Source of the DNA: Acidobacteriota bacterium
GTDB lineage: Bacteria > Acidobacteriota > Vicinamibacteria > Vicinamibacterales > CAVVIG01
Direction: 5' to 3'
NCBI GenBank assembly: GCA_020850715.1
Contig: JADZED010000055.1
Span: 1 to 38,761, forward strand
DNA: 38,761 nt
The number at the start of each line of letters is the position of its first letter. The stretch's first letter is position 1. The notes under the pieces are model-generated. The model saw only the letters and a list, made by a program, of their open reading frames with translations, was not told the origin of the DNA and searched no databases. Below, in pieces: positions 34,692-38,761 of the stretch. Position numbers and translations under genes: made by a program.

Positions 34692-36947
34692 ATGCTGAAG
34701 CTCCGCTCGCGCCATCCGGCCGCCCGCCGGATTCTGCGCTCCCTCTCCGCCGCCGCGCTGGGCGGCCTGCTCGCGCTGCCGCTGGCTGCCTCGACGCCGA
34801 AGTTCTTCCAGGTCGCCGCACAATCCGAGTTCCTCGAGGGCGAGCTCGACAACCTGTCGATCGACGACAACGGCCGGCTGATGCTTGGCGCGGCGACCGA
34901 CCTGGTGCACGAGACCGCCGCGCCCTTCCTCTGGGCGATCACGGCCGGCCCTGACGGTTCGATCTTCGCGGGGACCGGCAACGAAGGGAAGGTCTTCAGG
35001 ATCGACGCGCGGGGCAACGGCGCGCTGTTCTTCGATGCGCCAGAACTGGAAGCGCACGCGCTCGCGCCTGCGCCCGACGGCGGCCTGTATGTCGGCACCT
35101 CGCCCGACGGCCGGATCTACAAGGTCGACCGCAACGGCGGCGCCACCGTATTCTTCGATCCCGACGACAAGTACATCTGGGCTCTCGCGGTCGACGCCGC
35201 CGGCAACCTCTACGCCGGCACGGGCGACAAGGGCCTGGTCTACAAGATCGCGCCCGACGGCCGGGGCGCGCCCTTCTACGCGACCAAGTCGACACACGCC
35301 ACCGCCCTTGCGTTCGACCGCGGCGGCAATCTGCTCGTGGCGACCGGCTCGCCCGGCAAGGTGCTTCGCGTGGATCCGCAGGGCAAAGCCTTCATGCTCC
35401 TCGACTCGCCGTTCGACGAGGTGCGGGCCCTCCGTTTCGACGCCGACGGCGTGCTCTACGCCGCCGCTCAGAGCGGGCGCCCCGCGAGCGGCGCCGCCCC
35501 GGCGCCAGACGACATCGACCGGCCGGCGGCCGGCAGCGCCGCGCAGCCGGTCGCGTCGGTCTCGGTAGACGTCACCTCCATGGCGATCGTCGACACGTCG
35601 GGGGGCGGAGGATCCACGGGCTCGACTCGGGAGGACCGCCGGGCGCCTCGGGGCGCCGTCTATCGCATCCTGCCGGACGGCGTGTGGGATCTGCTCTGGG
35701 AATCGCGCGATGATGCTCCGTTCGACCTGACCTTCGATCAAGGGGCGCTGCTCATCGGCACCGGCAACGCCGGCAAGATCTACAGGCTCGAGGGCGAGCC
35801 GCTTCGGCCGACACTGGTCGCGCGCGCGGTGGCCCAGCAGGTGACCGCCTTCCTGAAGGACGAACGCGGGCGGATCCTCTATGCGACGGCCAACCCGGGC
35901 AAGCTCTTCCGCCTCTCGACCGCCCGCGCCACGAGCGGCACCTACCTGTCCGCGCCGCTCGATGCGGGAATGGTCGCCACGTGGGGCGCGATCACCTGGC
36001 ATGGCACCACCGCCGACGGCACGCGGATTGACGTGTCCACCCGCTCGGGCAACACCGGAACGCCTGACGATACGTGGAGTCCGTGGTCGCCGGCCTATGC
36101 GACGAGCGGCACGCCGATTACGAGCCCCAAGGCGCGCTACCTGCAATGGCGTGCGGTCCTCTCGGGCAAGGAGCGGACGCCAATCCTGACCTCGATCACC
36201 GCAGCCTACCTGCAGCGCAACCTGCGCCCCGAGGTGGAGTCGATCACCGTGCATCCGCCGGGCATCGTCTTTCAGAAGCCCTTCTCGACCGGCGAGCCCG
36301 ACCTCGCCGGCTTCGAGGGCCAGACCACGCCCGAACGCAAGCTGAGCGACGCTGCGATGACCGCGCAGAGCGGGGGCGGCTCGGCCTCCTTCGGCCGGAG
36401 GGCCTTCCAGAAAGGGCTGCAGACGATCGCCTGGCGCGCCGGAGACGACAACGGCGACGATCTGGTCTTCGACGTCGTGTATCGCCGCGAAGGGGAAACG
36501 GCGTGGAAGCCCATCAGGCGCGGCGTCGTCGAACCCATCCTCGTGTGGGACACCAGCACGGTGCCCGACGGCACCTATTTCGTCCGCATCATCGCCTCGG
36601 ATGCGCCGTCCAATCCGCTTGGCACGGCGTTGACCGGGGAGCTCGACAGCTCGGCATTCGACGTGGACAATACCGGCGCGACCATCGCCATCCGCGACGT
36701 GGCCCTCGAACGCGGCAGTACGGTCGTGACCTTCGACGTGACCGATGATCACTCACCCATTCGGCGCGTCGAGTTCTCGCAGGATGGCCAGCAGTGGAGG
36801 GCGATCTTTCCCGTGGACGGAATCTCGGACTCGCCGAGCGAGCACTACGCGCTGACGATTCCGGGCGAACTGGCGTCGCGGGGGTTGACGCTGCGGGCCA
36901 TCGACGCCATGAACAACACGTCCACGACCCACGTGGACAAGCCGTGA
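34692..36947 (+). CDS. Secreted beta-propeller protein with C-terminal Ig/Fn3-like region
   Basis: After a twin-arginine-free signal peptide (LRSLSAAALGGLLALPLAAS, about 16-35) the 751-residue protein shows at least four tandem blades of about 45 residues. They contain the repeated pattern PDGSIFAGTGNEGKVFRID, PDGGLYVGTSPDGRIYKVD, AGNLYAGTGDKGLVYKI and GGNLLVATGSPGKVLRVD, and two later, more diverged copies (LLIGTGNAGKIYRL and ILYATANPGKLFRL). A low-complexity Ala/Pro/Ser/Gly insert splits the propeller at about 275-345. The last 250 residues look like beta-sandwich domains (YFVRIIASDAPSNPLG, VTFDVTDDHSPIRRVEFSQ). No catalytic residues are obvious. It probably binds a ligand or partner outside the cytoplasm, perhaps that of the adjacent S55 protein. 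Confidence 0.78.
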   Translation: MLKLRSRHPAARRILRSLSAAALGGLLALPLAASTPKFFQVAAQSEFLEGELDNLSIDDNGRLMLGAATDLVHETAAPFLWAITAGPDGSIFAGTGNEGKVFRIDARGNGALFFDAPELEAHALAPAPDGGLYVGTSPDGRIYKVDRNGGATVFFDPDDKYIWALAVDAAGNLYAGTGDKGLVYKIAPDGRGAPFYATKSTHATALAFDRGGNLLVATGSPGKVLRVDPQGKAFMLLDSPFDEVRALRFDADGVLYAAAQSGRPASGAAPAPDDIDRPAAGSAAQPVASVSVDVTSMAIVDTSGGGGSTGSTREDRRAPRGAVYRILPDGVWDLLWESRDDAPFDLTFDQGALLIGTGNAGKIYRLEGEPLRPTLVARAVAQQVTAFLKDERGRILYATANPGKLFRLSTARATSGTYLSAPLDAGMVATWGAITWHGTTADGTRIDVSTRSGNTGTPDDTWSPWSPAYATSGTPITSPKARYLQWRAVLSGKERTPILTSITAAYLQRNLRPEVESITVHPPGIVFQKPFSTGEPDLAGFEGQTTPERKLSDAAMTAQSGGGSASFGRRAFQKGLQTIAWRAGDDNGDDLVFDVVYRREGETAWKPIRRGVVEPILVWDTSTVPDGTYFVRIIASDAPSNPLGTALTGELDSSAFDVDNTGATIAIRDVALERGSTVVTFDVTDDHSPIRRVEFSQDGQQWRAIFPVDGISDSPSEHYALTIPGELASRGLTLRAIDAMNNTSTTHVDKP

Positions 36948-36962
36948 CGGCGGCGATTGCGA

Positions 36963-36997
36963 GGCGGCCGCGCCGGGCGCCGGCCGGCGCGGCCGCC
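36963..36997. terminator. Perfect 14-bp GC hairpin between convergent genes
   Basis: GGCGGCCGCGCCGG (36963-36976) is followed by a 7-base loop (36977-36983) and its exact complement (36984-36997). It fills the 55-base gap between the stop codons of two genes that face each other, so it can fold in both transcripts. It has no U tract, so it is best read as a bidirectional barrier or 3'-end stabiliser. Confidence 0.6.
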
Positions 36998-37002
36998 CAA
37001 CG

Positions 37003-37881
37003 CTAACCGACGGCCGCGGACAACCGCGAATCGAGCGACGCAGCCTTCCTGCCCCTCGCGATCGGCGGCGCCGTCGCGAGCGGCGGTTCGGGCGCCCCGG
37101 CACGCACCGTCGTATTCGCCACCAGCCAGACAATGTTCACCGCGACCGGCATGCCCTGCCGCTGCGCCGGCTGGAATCGCGTGCGCGACATCGCGTGCAT
37201 GAGGCCCTTGACCACCTGTTCCTCGTGCGCGATCGGCCGCCCCCCATCGTCGAAATCGAGCAGATCGAGATTTTCGATGCGTCCTTCGCGCGTGACGACG
37301 GCGGTCAGGGCGAAGACCGCATCGCCGTCGCCGGCGGCGCGCGCCGAGATGGCTGCGTCGAGCGCCACCGGCAGGCTGAGCTCCACGCGGAAGCGATCGG
37401 GGAGCGGCAGCGGGATCGTGCGCGGATCGATCGAGACCGGGTATTGGTTCGACCCGGGCGACGCGAGCAGGTTCATGATCGCGGCCAGGGAATCAGGACG
37501 TTCGGCGGTGGCAAAGCGCATCATGCCGAGCACGATGACCAGGCAGGCGGCGGTCGCGAGCGCCGAGCCCACGCCGGCGTAGACCAGGCGGGTGTCGTAG
37601 GCCATCTCCCTGATGCGCGCCCGGAACGACTGGGTCTCCTCCGCCTCGAGCCGGCTCACGACGGCAGCGCTGAAGTCGGGATCGTCGTGCGGCAGGATCG
37701 CGCGGCCCGGCGCCGCGTCGCGCAGGACGGCCCGGATGAACCGGAGGCTGCTGTACTGGTCCGCGCACCCGGTGCACCATTCGAGATGCGCGCTGACGGC
37801 AATCTGGTCGGCCACCGGCAGCTCGCAGTCGTGGAAAGCGTGAAGCCGTCGCCGCGTGGCCCCGCAGCTCAGGATCTTCAT
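37003..37881 (-). CDS. Anti-sigma factor with zinc finger and TonB-like C-terminal domain
   Basis: The 292-residue protein has three parts. Residues about 10-45 are a zinc-finger anti-sigma module with a HDC pair and H-x3-C-x2-C in HLEWCTGCADQ. A transmembrane helix lies at about 98-120 (LVYAGVGSALATAACLVIVL). The periplasmic region includes the pattern FALTAVVTREGRIENLDLLDF and a final MSRTRFQPAQRQGMPVAVNIVWLV, which resembles the TonB C-terminal fold (two strands and the typical FxPA..G.PV). Such a fusion could sense envelope or receptor status and release the sigma factor. The ATG overlaps the sigma gene by 4 bases (ATGA). Confidence 0.82.
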   Translation of the reverse strand: MKILSCGATRRRLHAFHDCELPVADQIAVSAHLEWCTGCADQYSSLRFIRAVLRDAAPGRAILPHDDPDFSAAVVSRLEAEETQSFRARIREMAYDTRLVYAGVGSALATAACLVIVLGMMRFATAERPDSLAAIMNLLASPGSNQYPVSIDPRTIPLPLPDRFRVELSLPVALDAAISARAAGDGDAVFALTAVVTREGRIENLDLLDFDDGGRPIAHEEQVVKGLMHAMSRTRFQPAQRQGMPVAVNIVWLVANTTVRAGAPEPPLATAPPIARGRKAASLDSRLSAAVG

Positions 37882-38510
37882 GCGGGCCTCGCTTCGTCCA
37901 GGTCGAGCCTCAGGGCCCGCCGCGCGCGCGTGAGACGCGACTTGACGGTGCCGACGGCCAGACCGAGGGAATACGCGATCTCTTCATAGCTGAGCCCGTC
38001 GATTTCGCGCAGCACGATCGCCGTGCGCTGGTCGAACGGCAGGCGGTCGAGCGCGGCCTGCAGCCTGGAGGCCAGCTCCTTCTGGGCCAGCACGCGGTCG
38101 GGGGAAGCTGCCCCTCCTTCCATCGGGAAGTCTCCGTGGCTTGCGACATGCTGATCGAGCGACACCTGATCGGCGCGATGACGCCGCCGCCAGAATCGAT
38201 GGCGGTTGCGCGCCTGATTCACGGCGATGCGGTAGATCCAGGTACGGAGACTCGATTGGCCGCGGAACCGGTGGATCGTGCGGAAGACGCGGAGAAAGAC
38301 TTCCTGGGAAAGATCGAGAGCCTCGTCTCGATCGCCCAGCAGGTTCATGGCGAGCTGGATGACCATCCGCTGATGGCTCGCGACCAGCTCCGTGCAGGCC
38401 GCTTCGTCGCCGGCGGCGCACTGTCGGATGAGGGCCGACTCGCGACCATCGACGTCCGACCAGCCGACGACGCGCGCCTGTTTCACGAGCTCCCCAGAAA
38501 TGGCCGACAC
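37878..38510 (-). CDS. ECF-family RNA polymerase sigma factor
   Basis: The 210-residue protein has region 2 (LIRQCAAGDEAACTELVASH, then DEALDLSQEVFLRVFRTIHRF, then SSLRTWIYRIAVNQARNRH) and region 4 (LDRLPFDQRTAIVLREIDGLSYEEIA and LAVGTVKSRLTRARRALR). It is a paralogue of the sigma factor near 7.4-7.9 kb, sharing for example the RFRGQS-LRTWIYRI pattern. The GTG at 38510 has an AGGAG element (38524-38520) 9 bases before it. It is coupled to its anti-sigma factor by a 4-base overlap. Confidence 0.94.
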   Translation of the reverse strand: MSAISGELVKQARVVGWSDVDGRESALIRQCAAGDEAACTELVASHQRMVIQLAMNLLGDRDEALDLSQEVFLRVFRTIHRFRGQSSLRTWIYRIAVNQARNRHRFWRRRHRADQVSLDQHVASHGDFPMEGGAASPDRVLAQKELASRLQAALDRLPFDQRTAIVLREIDGLSYEEIAYSLGLAVGTVKSRLTRARRALRLDLDEARPA

Positions 38511-38564
38511 CGGGCGGAACTCCTGTGACTATATCACTTGCGCGCGAGAAACCCTGCCTGAATG

Positions 38565-38592
38565 TTAGACCCCGTCCCGGCGCCGATGTTCC
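38565..38592 (-). promoter_or_regulatory. Candidate ECF-type promoter of the second sigma operon
   Basis: On the minus strand GGAACAT (38592-38586) is followed after exactly 16 bases by TCTAA (38569-38565). The -10 and spacing match the element in front of the first ECF gene, and the -35 shares AAC. The start near 38558 gives a 48-base leader to the GTG. Confidence 0.5.
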
Positions 38593-38644
38593 GTGGCCCG
38601 GCGTCTGGCGCTGCCGGCCGAGGCGGTTCTCCTGCTAGCAGCCC

Positions 38645-38761
38645 GTGGTGAAAGAGTCGTTTTCAACTGTCGACGGGCAGCAACTCGAAAGGGTGACTCG
38701 GCGTGAATCCGTGTCGAGTGTCGACCGGTTGCGTGCCAAGAGTGATCTGCAGGTCTTCAAC
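38645..38761 (+). other. Open frame reaching the window edge (possible CDS start)
   Basis: A GTG-GTG pair at 38645 opens a stop-free frame of 39 codons to the end of the window. No clear ribosome site precedes it and no family is recognisable (it begins VKESFSTVDGQQ). The base composition here is lower in GC than the neighbouring genes. It may be the start of a gene or chance; the 38511-38644 stretch otherwise holds only the sigma promoter. Confidence 0.2.

Noticed and set aside
38528..38533. TATAGT with upstream TG (extended -10) before the second ECF gene
   Set aside because: Its start point would fall in the ribosome-binding site of the GTG at 38510, and no -35 is present. The ECF-type pair further upstream fits better.

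Overview
This is a very GC-rich bacterial chromosome window with compact, mostly overlapping genes and frequent GTG starts. I see no phage, IS, CRISPR, tRNA or rRNA signal. A fused aroD-aroE gene heading a trp cluster, ECF sigma/anti-sigma pairs beside secreted proteins of unknown function, and a Gram-negative RsmA/LexA/AMIN-amidase complement together suggest an Acidobacteriota member, perhaps of the Vicinamibacteria. That is inference from gene content, not a database match.

Left part, minus strand (7932 down to 1): ECF sigma factor, its zinc-finger anti-sigma factor, two small exported proteins, recG, rsmD, coaD, a class I aminotransferase, a CoA-binding protein and the first 260 residues of rho. 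Most junctions overlap or are separated by a few bases. The exception is 113 bp between the aminotransferase and the CoA-binding gene.

Centre-left, plus strand (8093-16877): a near-consensus sigma-70 promoter drives lexA. It is followed by a DUF3467 protein, nth, a zincin-like metalloprotease, rsmA, ribonuclease J, ftsK and an AMIN-domain amidase. The theme is DNA repair, rRNA and RNA processing, chromosome segregation and cell-wall splitting. Convergent to this come pepA with a coupled 65-residue membrane protein, a PKD-like exported protein on the plus strand, and a thiolase-scoB-scoA ketone-body set.

Centre-right, minus strand (32741 down to 22086): an eleven-gene aromatic amino acid supra-operon, aroDE-trpE-trpG-trpD-trpC-trpF-trpB-trpA-aroQ-aroF-tyrA. 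Its products cover the first step of the shikimate pathway (AroF), two middle steps (AroDE), the chorismate branch point, all of tryptophan synthesis and the first committed steps towards Phe and Tyr. The most striking element in the window lies in front of it. A TTGACA promoter is followed by a 30-codon leader ORF containing F-A-S-W-W-Y-W, then mutually exclusive antiterminator and terminator helices, and a U7 tract ending just before the aroDE start. This is a complete ribosome-mediated attenuator, and its leader peptide contains all three aromatic amino acids the operon makes.

Right end: a promoter divergent from the trp promoter drives a SpoIVB-type (S55) exported protease-like gene and a secreted beta-propeller protein. 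A perfect 14-bp GC hairpin separates these from a second ECF sigma/anti-sigma pair whose anti-sigma factor carries a TonB-like C-terminus. Both ECF operons have a matching upstream promoter-like pair (AAC-type -35, 16-bp spacer, TCTAA), suggesting autoregulation or cross-regulation.
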